64,000 nucleotides of DNA from Gordonibacter pamelaeae (GTDB lineage Bacteria > Actinomycetota > Coriobacteriia > Coriobacteriales > Eggerthellaceae). The stretch lies in the NCBI RefSeq assembly GCF_042665095.1, contig NZ_JBHTBV010000002.1; one strand, 5' to 3'. This document shows positions 26,100 to 34,690 of this stretch, piece by piece. The number at the start of each line of letters is the position of its first letter. Position 1 is the stretch's first letter. The position numbers were made by a program, and so were the translations under genes. The notes beneath the pieces are model-generated. The model ran no database searches. It was given only the letters and a program-made list of their open reading frames with translations, and had not been told where the DNA came from.

Positions 26100-29000
26100 A
26101 TGATCACGCCGCCGCTCAGCCTGCTCGGCCGCCTTGGCCGCATCGGGCGGGTAGCCCTTGTCCTCGCGTTCGCCTGTGCGCTGATACCGCTCACCGCCCA
26201 TGCGGAGCCCGCAGAATCCACGAAGCACCCTGCCGGCACCATGGTGCAAACGGAGCGGGGACCTGCGTTCATCCCGTTCGACGGAGCGGCGTACAACGCG
26301 AGCGAGGGTGCCGCGACGTTCGCCGCGCTACCGGAGAAGTACGACCTTCGCAACGTGGACGGCGCCTCGTTCGTCACGAGCGTGAAGAACCAGGGCGTTT
26401 ACGGCGACTGCTGGGCATTCGGCACGCTGTCGTCGCTTGAATCGAACTTGCTCAAAACGGGCAAGGCCGCGAACGTCGACCTTTCCGAGCGCCATCTTGC
26501 CTGGTTCACCTACAACGGCAAGGATATGAGCGACGATGCGAGCCTGTGGGCGGGCAAGGACACGTTCCTCGTCGACGAAGGCAAGGACGCCTACACGCAG
26601 GGTGGCGGGCGATTCAAGGCGGCAGCCACGCTCATGCGCGGGTATGGCGCCGTCGAAGAGGCAGCCGCCCCGCATCAGGCGGATGAAGGCATGGGGGCCG
26701 TCGACGACGGCTTGCGCACGCGCTCGGACGTGCGGGCCCAAAACATCTCCTTCCTGCCGGAGGTCAACGTCTTCACCCGTATCGGGACAACCGAAGCTTA
26801 CGACTACACGCGTGACGCATCCGCCGTCGACGCCGTCAAGGCCGCTCTCATGGAGCGCGGCGCCGTGGATGCGGCATACTACACCCACTATCAAGGCGAC
26901 AAGTCAACCTACTACTGGAACTGCGAGGAGAGCGCGTATTACTGCGCATATGAATACGATCAATACGAAACAGCCACGCAAGTGTCGAACCACGAGGTGT
27001 CCATCGTCGGCTGGGACGATACCTTCGAGAAGGAGAAGTTCCCAACGACCATCCCCCTCCCCTTCGGCGACTACCAGTACCAAGAGCCGCCTGCGGGCGA
27101 CGGCGCTTGGATCGTCAAGAACAGCTGGGCGGACGACTGGGGCGACGGGGGCTACTTCTACCTGTCCTACTACGACACCACCTTGTGCGACTTCACGTCC
27201 TACGAGGCCGAGGACGCGACGTACGAGGCAGGGAGCACCGACCACGCCTACGACGGCATCTACCAGTACGACGGCGCGGGCATGGGCGACGGATGGTGGC
27301 ACAGCGACACGCCCATGCGGTTCGCCAACGTGTTCGAAGCACGCGGTTTTGAAACGGTAAGTGCGGTGAGCACCCTCGTGAACGAGGCCGGTAGCACCAT
27401 CGAGCTGACCGTGTACAAGAACCCCTCGTCCACCGTCGACAAGACCGAGCGGCTCGATCCCACGAGCGGCGAGCTCATGTGGAGCACGACCCAATCCCTG
27501 GACAACGCGGGGTATCTCACCTTCGAGCTGGGCGATGCGGCGTTCGAGGTGGAGCCGGGCGACACGTTCTCGGTCGTGTCCTCCGTTCAGTTTGCAGACG
27601 GCTCGTACCAGATATCCGCCGAATGCGACGACGGCTCGTACGAAGTCGCGCACACGGAGTGCGAACCCAGCCAGAGCTACTACACCGACGAGCTCACCGG
27701 CATCGATGCCTGGTACGACCTCGCCCTCGACGACATGGGCGGCGAGGGCGCCAGCGACAACTTCTGGTTCAACAACGCCACGTTGAAGGCCTACACCGTG
27801 GAAACCCCCGAGCGGCCCTTCGCCATCCTCCACACCAACGATGTGCACTGCGGCGTGGACGAGACCTTCGACAAGGAAGGCAACGCGACCAGCATCGGCT
27901 ACGCAGGCGTCTCGACCATCAAGAAGGAGGCCGAGACGACCTACGGCGCGGGCAACGTGGCGCTCGTGGACGCGGGCGACGCCGTGCAGGGCAAGCCCAT
28001 CGGCACGCTCTCCGAAGGGTCGTACCTGGTGGACATCATGAACCAGGTAGGCTTCGACGTGGCCGTGCCCGGCAACCACGAATTCGACTACGGCATGGAC
28101 CGGCTGCGCTTCCTGGCAAACCGCTCGAACGCGGCGTACACGTCGTGCAACTTCGACAACCTTACGACCGGCAAAACCGAGTTCGCCCCCTATGTGATGG
28201 AATCCTACGGCCCCACGAAGGTGGCCTACGTGGGCATCACCACGCCCGAGACGCTCACCGCGTCGAACCCCGCCCACTTCAAGGACGCCGACGGCAACCT
28301 GGTCTACGGCTTCTGCCAAGACGAGACAGGGCAAGCCCTCTACGACCGCGTGCAGCAGACCGTCGACGACGCGCGCGCCGCCGGGGCCGACTACGTGGTG
28401 GCGCTCGCGCACCTGGGAGAGACAGGCGTCGCAGCACCGTGGCGCGCGAGCGCCGTGATCGCGCACACCTCCGGCATCGATGTCGTCATCGACGGCCACT
28501 CCCACGAGCAATATGAGAAGCGCATAACGAACAAGGACAGCGAGGAGGTGATGCTCGCGCAGACCGGCACGCAGCTGCAAACCTGCGGGAAGATCGTCAT
28601 CGACCCCGTCAACGACACGATCTCGGCCGAGCTCGTGAAGCCGCCCGTCAAGCAGGACGAGGACACCGCCGCCTTCATCCAGAACATCGAGGACGAGCTG
28701 GGCAAAACGCTCGATGCGGTAGTGGCCCGCTCCGAGGTGAAGCTGCGGGCATACGAGGACGACGGCTTCACCTGGGCGGTTCGCACGCGCGAGACGAACC
28801 TGGGCGACCTCGTGGCCGACGCGTTCCGCACCGAGCTGGGGGCCGACATAGGGCTCGCGAACGGCGGCGGCATCCGCTCCGACGTGGCGCCGGGCGAGGT
28901 CACGTACGGCGACGCCATTGCCGTGCTCCCGTTCGCCAACGCGCTTTGCATGGTGGAGGCCTCGGGCCAGGCTATCGTCGACGCGCTGGAAATGGGCGTG

Positions 29001-29591
29001 CGCAACCTGCCCGAGCCGAGCGGCTCCTTCCTGCAGACCTCGGGGCTCTCCTTCGAGGTGCGCACCGACATCCCCTCACCCGTGAAGCTGGACGCGCAGG
29101 GCGCCTTCGCCGGTGCGGACGGCGCACGCCGCGTTCAGAACGTGCAGGTGAACGGCCAGCCCATCGATCTTGACGCCACCTACACCGTGGCCTCCATCAC
29201 GTACCTGCTGCGCGACGGCGGCGACGGGTTCTCCATGTTCGAGGACGCGAACGTGCTGGTGGCGGAACAGGGGCTCGATTACGAGGCGCTCATCTCGTTC
29301 ATCCAGAACGACCTGGGCGGCGTGGTGGCCGCAGACTCCGCCTACGCGAACGAGAACGGCGCCGGGCGCATCGCGGTGAAGGGCGGGCCAAGCCCCGTGC
29401 CAGGGCCGAGCCCCGCCCCCGTACCTGGCAACGCGCACGCGCTGGTTCCCACCGGCGACTCCACAGCAACCACGGCAGTGCTCTGCGCCGCAGCCCTCTC
29501 GGCCCTCGCGTGCGCTTGCGGATCGGGCCTTGCAGCGCGGCGTCGCGAACGCGTGGAAAACCCGGCACGGCTGCGGGAGGACCTGCGATAA
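26100..29591 (+). CDS. Secreted papain-like protease / 5'-nucleotidase fusion, sortase-type anchor
   Basis: The product is 1163 residues from ATG 26100 (AAGGA six bases upstream; ATG 26094 is too close). Order: signal peptide (1-35); C1A peptidase with Gln98, Cys104 (QGVYGDCWAF), His298 (SNHEVSIVGWD) and Asn341 (VKNSWADDWG); a beta-rich module (about 385-565) as in bacterial lectin-like C1 proteins; metallophosphoesterase (HTNDVH 578-583, GNHEFDYG, DGHSHEQY); 5'-nucleotidase C-terminal domain (about 874-1075; ETNLGDLVADAF, LANGGGIRSDV); Pro-rich linker; VPTGD (1116-1120), hydrophobic stretch and Arg-rich tail, a sorting-signal layout. A wall-attached enzyme with both peptidase and nucleotidase sites is therefore predicted. 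All catalytic residues seem intact. Confidence 0.92.
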   Translation: MITPPLSLLGRLGRIGRVALVLAFACALIPLTAHAEPAESTKHPAGTMVQTERGPAFIPFDGAAYNASEGAATFAALPEKYDLRNVDGASFVTSVKNQGVYGDCWAFGTLSSLESNLLKTGKAANVDLSERHLAWFTYNGKDMSDDASLWAGKDTFLVDEGKDAYTQGGGRFKAAATLMRGYGAVEEAAAPHQADEGMGAVDDGLRTRSDVRAQNISFLPEVNVFTRIGTTEAYDYTRDASAVDAVKAALMERGAVDAAYYTHYQGDKSTYYWNCEESAYYCAYEYDQYETATQVSNHEVSIVGWDDTFEKEKFPTTIPLPFGDYQYQEPPAGDGAWIVKNSWADDWGDGGYFYLSYYDTTLCDFTSYEAEDATYEAGSTDHAYDGIYQYDGAGMGDGWWHSDTPMRFANVFEARGFETVSAVSTLVNEAGSTIELTVYKNPSSTVDKTERLDPTSGELMWSTTQSLDNAGYLTFELGDAAFEVEPGDTFSVVSSVQFADGSYQISAECDDGSYEVAHTECEPSQSYYTDELTGIDAWYDLALDDMGGEGASDNFWFNNATLKAYTVETPERPFAILHTNDVHCGVDETFDKEGNATSIGYAGVSTIKKEAETTYGAGNVALVDAGDAVQGKPIGTLSEGSYLVDIMNQVGFDVAVPGNHEFDYGMDRLRFLANRSNAAYTSCNFDNLTTGKTEFAPYVMESYGPTKVAYVGITTPETLTASNPAHFKDADGNLVYGFCQDETGQALYDRVQQTVDDARAAGADYVVALAHLGETGVAAPWRASAVIAHTSGIDVVIDGHSHEQYEKRITNKDSEEVMLAQTGTQLQTCGKIVIDPVNDTISAELVKPPVKQDEDTAAFIQNIEDELGKTLDAVVARSEVKLRAYEDDGFTWAVRTRETNLGDLVADAFRTELGADIGLANGGGIRSDVAPGEVTYGDAIAVLPFANALCMVEASGQAIVDALEMGVRNLPEPSGSFLQTSGLSFEVRTDIPSPVKLDAQGAFAGADGARRVQNVQVNGQPIDLDATYTVASITYLLRDGGDGFSMFEDANVLVAEQGLDYEALISFIQNDLGGVVAADSAYANENGAGRIAVKGGPSPVPGPSPAPVPGNAHALVPTGDSTATTAVLCAAALSALACACGSGLAARRRERVENPARLREDLR

Positions 29592-29656
29592 CCGCCCTGC
29601 TATACTGAGAGCGACGTGATTGCGCCCCCGACGGGCGCCTGGCGAGAGGAGCGGCC

Positions 29657-30142
29657 ATGCTCTACGACAACATCATGGTTCCCTACGACGGATCGGAATC
29701 GGCGCAGGCGGCGCTGGCCGAGGCCGTGCGCTACGCCCGCGAGGACCCGGGAGCCGCGCTTCACATCGTGCAGATCGTCGACACGGAGCAGCTGGTCATA
29801 GAGAAGCTGGAGAAGGAAGGCCGCAACACCCCCGACGAGCTGTCGTCCGTGCTGCTGCACGCCCACTACGACGAGGCCCTCGCCGAGGCGGATGCCGCAT
29901 TGCGCCGGCAGATCGGCGGCCTGCTGAAAGGCCTGATGAACGAGATAACCGTCGACCTCCTGGACGAGACGGTGCCCGGCGAGCAGATCGTGGCCTTCGC
30001 CGACGAGCATGCCTGCGACCTCATCGTCATGGGCTCGCGCGGCCTGGGCGCCCTGCGCGGCATCCTGGGCAGCGTGAGCAGCCACGTGCTGCGCGAGGCC
30101 GCCGTGCCCGTGCTCATCGTGAAGCAGCGCGCGGAGCGGTAG
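29657..30142 (+). CDS. Universal stress protein (UspA family)
   Basis: The product is 161 residues with GAGAGGAG upstream. It starts with MVPYDGSESAQAAL and ends with the ATP-binding loop GSRGLGALRGILGSVSSHVL, matching G-x2-G-x9-G-[ST], so it should be of the ATP-binding type. There is a single domain and no membrane part. A -10-like TATACT lies just after the upstream gene's stop, so it probably has its own promoter. Confidence 0.94.
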   Translation: MLYDNIMVPYDGSESAQAALAEAVRYAREDPGAALHIVQIVDTEQLVIEKLEKEGRNTPDELSSVLLHAHYDEALAEADAALRRQIGGLLKGLMNEITVDLLDETVPGEQIVAFADEHACDLIVMGSRGLGALRGILGSVSSHVLREAAVPVLIVKQRAER

Positions 30143-30288
30143 CGGGCCTTCGCCCGGATCGCATGAGGCGGGATACGGGACGATGGAGGAAGCCGGCCGT
30201 TGATGGTTTGTCGACATTCTCGTGCTATGCTCGGCCTCCGAGCGCTCCAACACGAGCGGCCGACCGACATCCCGAAGGAGAACCTGCC

Positions 30289-30981
30289 ATGACCGAGTGC
30301 GAGCACCGGGCAACGCTGCTGGTTGCCGACGACGAGCCCGAGATAGTGGAGATGCTGGAGGAATATTTCGCCGGCCGGGGCTTCCGCGTGCTCACGGCCG
30401 GCAGCGGCCAGGAGGCGCTTGAGCAGGCCGTGCACGGCCCCGACCTTGTGCTGCTGGACGTGGGCATGCCGCGCTTGGACGGGTTCGAGGTGTGCCGCCG
30501 CCTTCGCGAGCACCTGACCTGCCCCATCCTGTTCCTCACGGCGCGCGTGGAGGATGTCGATGCGCTCGAGGGCTTCGCCTGCGGGGCCGACGACTACGTG
30601 CTGAAGCCGTTCTCGCTGGCTGTGCTGGGCGCGCGGGTGGACGCCCACCTCGCGCGCGACCAGTGCCAGCAAGTGCGCGCCGAGGTGCGCTTCGATGGCG
30701 ACCTTGCCGTGGACTACCGCACCCGCACGGTAACGGTGGCGGGCGCCCCCGTCGAGCTCACCCGGCGCGAGTTCGATATCGTGGCGTTCCTGTCGAAGCA
30801 CCCCGGGCAGGTGTTCGATCGCGACCGCATCCACGAGCGCGTGGGCGGGTGGGAGAACGAGAGCGATTCGCAGGTGGTCACGGAGCACATACGCCGCATA
30901 CGCAAGAAGCTGGCTGCGGCCGGCACCGAGCACGACCCCGTGGAAACCGTATGGGGCATGGGCTACCGATGGCGCGTATGA
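30289..30981 (+). CDS. OmpR-family response regulator
   Basis: The product is 230 residues from ATG 30289, with GAAGGAG upstream. The receiver domain has the acidic pair Asp14/15, phosphoacceptor Asp57 (LLDVGMPRLDG), Thr84 and Lys107 (LKPFS). The C-terminal winged helix contains VELTRREFDIVAFLSKHPGQVF and ends RRIRKKLAAAG...ETVWGMGYRW. The stop overlaps the kinase start (ATGA at 30978), so the two are translationally coupled. Confidence 0.95.
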   Translation: MTECEHRATLLVADDEPEIVEMLEEYFAGRGFRVLTAGSGQEALEQAVHGPDLVLLDVGMPRLDGFEVCRRLREHLTCPILFLTARVEDVDALEGFACGADDYVLKPFSLAVLGARVDAHLARDQCQQVRAEVRFDGDLAVDYRTRTVTVAGAPVELTRREFDIVAFLSKHPGQVFDRDRIHERVGGWENESDSQVVTEHIRRIRKKLAAAGTEHDPVETVWGMGYRWRV

Positions 30982-32615
30982 GAAGCTCGCGCACGGGGCG
31001 CATCGCGCGCCTGCGCGAACGGTGGCATAACGCGTCGCTCAAGACCTCGTTCATGGTGTACATGCTGGGGTTCCTGGTGGCAGCGCTCGGCTTGTCCACC
31101 GCCACCGCATCGGTATTCGCCGCGCTGCATAACGAAGTGACCGCCGACGCCTACGAGATATCGGGGCTCTACCTGTACGACGCCGAGGCGAACGCGCTCG
31201 TGCCCGCCCGCTCGCTCGCCATCGACCAGGCGGGCAACGAGCTGTTCGTGCAGCGCGCCGACGATGGGCGGGAAACGATACCGATAAGCAACCCGCCGGC
31301 GAGCCTGCACGTGGAGAGGATCCAAGCCTACACGTATTCGTACCGGGTGGAGACCGGCGAGGAGGGCATGCTCGTTCTCGAGGAGTACTTCGCAGGCAGC
31401 AGCGAGCTTTCCTCCTACGAGGGCGAGGACGGCATAGCGGTGCAGGACGTTCCCGCCTACGACGCTCGTGCCCGCGAGCTGTTCGACGAATGGGCCGCCG
31501 AGAACGCCAACAACCCGTACGGCGCGTTCCTCGACGAGGGGACCGGCAACGGAGCGGCGGACGACGGGGCGGGCTCATCCCGTTTCGGCGACCTGCTCGT
31601 CTCGCCGATAGGCTACTACGTCCACTCTGCTCCCTCGGAGGGAGCGAGCGTGCTGTCAACGCTGTTCGGACTGCTGATGTTTTTCATGTTCCCGTTGTGG
31701 TTCGGCGTGTGCATCTTCGCGGCGGCACGGCGGTTCTACCGCATGCGGCTGGCGCCGGGGCTCTCCACGCTCGACGCGGCGGCGTCGAAGATCGCCGATC
31801 AGGACCTCGACTTCTCCGTGGCGTACGACCGGGACGACGAGCTGGGCCGGCTGGCCGCGTCGTTCGAGACGATGCGCGCGTCGCTGGCTGCCTCGCAGCG
31901 CGCGCTGTGGCGCACGGCCGAGGAGCGCAAGCGCCTGAACGCCGCGTTCGCGCACGATCTGCGCACGCCGCTTACCATCCTGAAGGGCAAGGTGGAGCTG
32001 CTGGAGGCGCACCTGCAGGCCGGCGACGCCACCCCGGGACAGCTGGCGTCCTCCGCGGCCTCGCTCGCTGCGCAGGTGGAGCGCTTGGAGCGTTACGTGA
32101 CGGCCATGAGCGGGCTGCAGAAACTGGAGGACCGCACCGTGCGGCCGGCTGCCCAGCCCTTCGATGCCGTGGCGGGCGCCGTGGACGACATCGGCCGGTC
32201 GCTCTGCGCGCCGAACCGGGCGTTCGCGCTCTCCGTCAGCGCGCAATGCAATGCCGAGCGCCCCGAGCTCGCCGTCGACCGCTCCCTGGTAGAGGAGGTG
32301 GCCGAGAACCTCGTGGGCAACGCCGCCCGCTTCGCCGCCGCGCACGTCGAAGCGCGGATGGACGTGCGCGACGGGTTCCTCGTGCTCACGGTGGAGGACG
32401 ACGGGCCCGGCTTCTCGCCCGCGGCGCTGGAGCAGGGATGCGCGCCGTTCTTCAGCGAGTCGCCGTCGAAGGACCACTTCGGCCTGGGCCTCAACATAGC
32501 TGCGCTGCTGTGCGACAAGCATGGCGGCAGCTTGACGCTGGGGAACCGCGCCGAGGGCGGCGCGCGCACCACGGCGCGCTTTGCCTTGAATTTTCCAGCC
32601 GTTGACGACCAGTAG
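30978..32615 (+). CDS. Sensor histidine kinase
   Basis: The product is 545 residues from ATG 30978 (an ATG three codons earlier is possible). Two membrane helices (about 17-44 and 227-250) flank an extracytoplasmic domain of about 180 residues rich in acidic and Tyr residues, with no recognised sensor fold. A HAMP region follows (LSTLDAAASKIADQDLDFSV). HisKA has NAAFAHDLRTPLTILKGKVE with phosphoacceptor His326. HATPase has an N box (EEVAENLVGNAARF), EDDGPGF and FGLGLNIA. It pairs with the upstream regulator; the signal is unknown. Confidence 0.94.
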   Translation: MRSSRTGRIARLRERWHNASLKTSFMVYMLGFLVAALGLSTATASVFAALHNEVTADAYEISGLYLYDAEANALVPARSLAIDQAGNELFVQRADDGRETIPISNPPASLHVERIQAYTYSYRVETGEEGMLVLEEYFAGSSELSSYEGEDGIAVQDVPAYDARARELFDEWAAENANNPYGAFLDEGTGNGAADDGAGSSRFGDLLVSPIGYYVHSAPSEGASVLSTLFGLLMFFMFPLWFGVCIFAAARRFYRMRLAPGLSTLDAAASKIADQDLDFSVAYDRDDELGRLAASFETMRASLAASQRALWRTAEERKRLNAAFAHDLRTPLTILKGKVELLEAHLQAGDATPGQLASSAASLAAQVERLERYVTAMSGLQKLEDRTVRPAAQPFDAVAGAVDDIGRSLCAPNRAFALSVSAQCNAERPELAVDRSLVEEVAENLVGNAARFAAAHVEARMDVRDGFLVLTVEDDGPGFSPAALEQGCAPFFSESPSKDHFGLGLNIAALLCDKHGGSLTLGNRAEGGARTTARFALNFPAVDDQ

Positions 32616-32672
32616 ATATTTGCCCCGTAGCATCGGAAGCGTACCGAACGCACCCGAGAAACGGAGCATCCC

Positions 32673-33434
32673 ATGGAAGACACCGCGACCTCCTTGGCCC
32701 CCGCCGTTCCGCGCCCGGCGCCGGCACCCGGCGATACCGCCCGGCACCAGGCGATCGTGCGGAAGCGCATTGCCGTCGTCGCCGGCCTGCTATGCGTCAC
32801 CGCCGCCATCGCGGCGCTGTGCGTGCGCTTTGGGCCTGAGCTGCTGGCGTTCGTGGGCGACGCGCCGCGCTTCCGTGCCTGGGTGGACGATGCCGGCGCC
32901 ATGGGGCGCGTCCTGTTCGTGGCGGCCAACATGGCGCAGGTGGTGTTCGCCTTCCTGCCGGGCGAGCCGCTTGAGCTGGGCGCGGGCTACGCATTCGGCT
33001 TCTGGGAGGGCACGCTATGGTGCCTCGTGGCCAGCGCGTTGGGAACCGCCCTGGTCATGGTGCTGGTGCGCGCCTTCGGCATGCGCCTCGTGGGGCTGTT
33101 CTTCCCGCCCGAGAAGATAGCGTCGGTGCGGTGGCTGCGCGACGCGCGCCGCTTCGAGCTGCTGCTGTTCCTGGTGTTCCTGATCCCCGGCACGCCGAAG
33201 GACCTGCTCACCTACGTGGCCGGGCTGGGAACGAGCCCCGTCTGGCGCATCGTGGCCCTCACCACCGTGGGCCGCATTCCCTCCATCGTCTCGTCAACGC
33301 TGGCCGCCGGCGCGCTGGGCGACGGCAACTACACCGTGGCCGCCGTCACCGTCGTGCTCACCCTCGCGCTCGTGGCGGCGGGGGTGGTGGCCTACCGCCG
33401 TCTGGCCGCCCGGCAGGCAGCGGAGCAGGAATAG
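32673..33434 (+). CDS. TVP38/TMEM64 family membrane protein (DedA superfamily)
   Basis: The product is 253 residues with about six hydrophobic segments after a Pro/Ala-rich cytosolic start. Family marks are FLPGEPLELGAGYAFGFWEGTLW and LLFLVFLIPGTPKDLLTYVAGL with the conserved Pro-Gly and Arg (TVGRIPSI). DedA-superfamily members are linked to undecaprenyl-phosphate or phospholipid translocation. It follows the two-component system by 57 bases and may be co-transcribed with it. Confidence 0.92.
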   Translation: MEDTATSLAPAVPRPAPAPGDTARHQAIVRKRIAVVAGLLCVTAAIAALCVRFGPELLAFVGDAPRFRAWVDDAGAMGRVLFVAANMAQVVFAFLPGEPLELGAGYAFGFWEGTLWCLVASALGTALVMVLVRAFGMRLVGLFFPPEKIASVRWLRDARRFELLLFLVFLIPGTPKDLLTYVAGLGTSPVWRIVALTTVGRIPSIVSSTLAAGALGDGNYTVAAVTVVLTLALVAAGVVAYRRLAARQAAEQE

Positions 33435-33478
33435 CCGTACGGCATGCGCGCCGGCCCCCTCCGGGCGGCCGAATTGTG

Positions 33479-33503
33479 CTTATTGAGAGAAGTTCTCAAT
33501 AAG
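33479..33503. promoter_or_regulatory. Operator palindrome upstream of the encapsulated ferritin
   Basis: CTTATTGAGA-GAAGT-TCTCAATAAG is a perfect dyad of 10-base arms. It overlaps a candidate promoter, TTGAGA (33483-33488) and GATTAT (33507-33512) with 18 bases between. The placement is that of a repressor site. Its AT-rich TTGAGA/TCTCAA shape is Fur/PerR-like, which would suit an iron-storage gene, but the regulator is inferred only. Confidence 0.65.
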
Positions 33504-33661
33504 GAAGATTATTTTTCGAGACTTTTGCTGATATCCGCAGTACCATATCCTTCAAGGTAAGAGAGACAACCGCCGCTCGGCGGATCGCCTGCTCGCCCGA
33601 GCGCTTCGCGCTTCGGACGGTCGGCCGCACCGCCGCGGCACAGCGAAAGAGAGGGACCATC

Positions 33662-34036
33662 ATGCCCAACTTCCCGAACCCGTTCTCCGGCAACGTCGAC
33701 CGCAAGATGACGAACGCGGAGCTCATGCAGGCCCTGCGCATCGACATCGCGGGCGAGCTCGAGGCCATCTTCCTGTACGAGGCGCACTACCTGGCCACGG
33801 ACGACCCGGCGGCCAAGGCCGTGCTGGCCGACATCCGCGACGAGGAGAAGGCCCATATGGGCGAGCTTATCACGCTCATGCGCCATCTGGACCCCAAGGA
33901 GACGGAGTTCTTCCTGGAGGGCGAGGGCGAAGTGCAGGAGCAGCTGGCGGAGCTCGGCATCGTGACGGACGGCGAGATAGCCCCGGCGCCCGAGGCGCCC
34001 GCAGCCGCCCCCACCGTGGGCGACCTGTCCGAGTAG
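33662..34036 (+). CDS. Encapsulated ferritin-like protein (EncFtn), encapsulin cargo
   Basis: The product is 124 residues, preceded by GAGAGGGA. It has two helices carrying AGELEAIFLYEAHYLA and DIRDEEKAHMGELI: Glu32, Tyr39, Glu62 and His65 coincide in number with the ferroxidase ligands of Rhodospirillum rubrum EncFtn. The C-terminal tail is Pro/Ala-rich and ends PTVGDLSE, matching the T-V-G-x-L cargo-loading peptide that docks inside encapsulin shells. The next gene is encapsulin. It should oxidise and store iron inside the compartment, provided the shell is made. Confidence 0.93.
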   Translation: MPNFPNPFSGNVDRKMTNAELMQALRIDIAGELEAIFLYEAHYLATDDPAAKAVLADIRDEEKAHMGELITLMRHLDPKETEFFLEGEGEVQEQLAELGIVTDGEIAPAPEAPAAAPTVGDLSE

Positions 34037-34047
34037 CGAACGCGCAC

Positions 34048-34083
34048 CCCGAACGGGTGTTTCACGTGAAACACCCGTTCGGG
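34048..34083. promoter_or_regulatory. parS site 2 in a 36-bp perfect palindrome
   Basis: The parS core TGTTTCACGTGAAACA is at 34058-34073. The symmetry extends ten bases on each side (CCCGAACGGG / CCCGTTCGGG), giving a perfect 36-base palindrome between the ferritin and encapsulin genes. Confidence 0.94.
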
Positions 34084-34151
34084 CCCGGGACGGCCCTCCT
34101 GTCGGACGTTCGCTCGGCGCCTTTTCCGGCATTCGCCCGCCCGACGACTGC

Positions 34152-34175
34152 CGAATGTTTCACGTGAAACATTCG
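34152..34175. promoter_or_regulatory. parS site 3
   Basis: The core TGTTTCACGTGAAACA is at 34156-34171 inside a 24-base perfect palindrome, 98 bases from site 2. Two exact sites so close together form a strong candidate ParB nucleation point. Confidence 0.94.
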
Positions 34176-34270
34176 TTCGTTATGGGGAGGCCGCACGGCG
34201 CGCTCGTTCGGCCGCCCGACGCAAGCCATTGTTTCGCACATCGTTTTTTCATTGAGCGAAAGGATCCACC

Positions 34271-34684
34271 ATGGACTACTTGGCACGAGAATCAGCCGAC
34301 CTTTCGGTCGAGCTCTGGAACCGCATCGACGACACCGTCATCGGCACGGCGCGCAAGCAGCTTTCCTGCCGCCGCTTCCTGAAGGTGTTCGGACCGTTGG
34401 GCCCCGGCGCCACCACCGTCGCGGTTGACGGCGTGGGCAAGGAAGAGGTGCTGGAGGACGGCATCGGCCGCATCGTCGGCCGCACGCAGCTCGAGCTGCC
34501 GCTGTTCTACGAGGACTTCACCCTGCTCGGCCGCGACCTGGAGCTGGCCGCGCAGACCGGCCTGCCCGTCGACCTGTCCGCCGCCATCGCCGCCGCCAAG
34601 AAGGCCGCACGCCGCGAGGACGACCTTGTGCTGAACGGCAACAAGGCCCTCGGCGTGGACGGCCTGCTCACCGTGAAGGGTTAG
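34271..34684 (+). pseudogene. Encapsulin shell protein, N-terminal part up to an in-frame amber codon
   Basis: The first 137 residues of a family 1 encapsulin (HK97 fold): MDYLARESADLSVELWNRIDD, RRFLKVFGPLGPG (P-domain start), LPLFYEDFTLLGRDLE and NGNKALGVDGLLTVKG. The frame is stopped by TAG at 34682-34684 and continues unbroken in the same frame to 35083 with the rest of the protein, 270 residues in all, the normal encapsulin length. The break falls in a loop just after the conserved G-V-x-G-L-L. It is either a nonsense-mutated gene, a read-through gene, or one of two separately made halves. A good ribosome-binding site (AAAGGA) precedes it. Confidence 0.88.
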
Positions 34685-34690
34685 GCGAAG

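Noticed and set aside
34682..34684. The encapsulin TAG as a pyrrolysine codon
   Set aside because: No pyrrolysine tRNA or synthetase is visible and the residue lies in a variable loop, so a plain stop or natural read-through is more likely.
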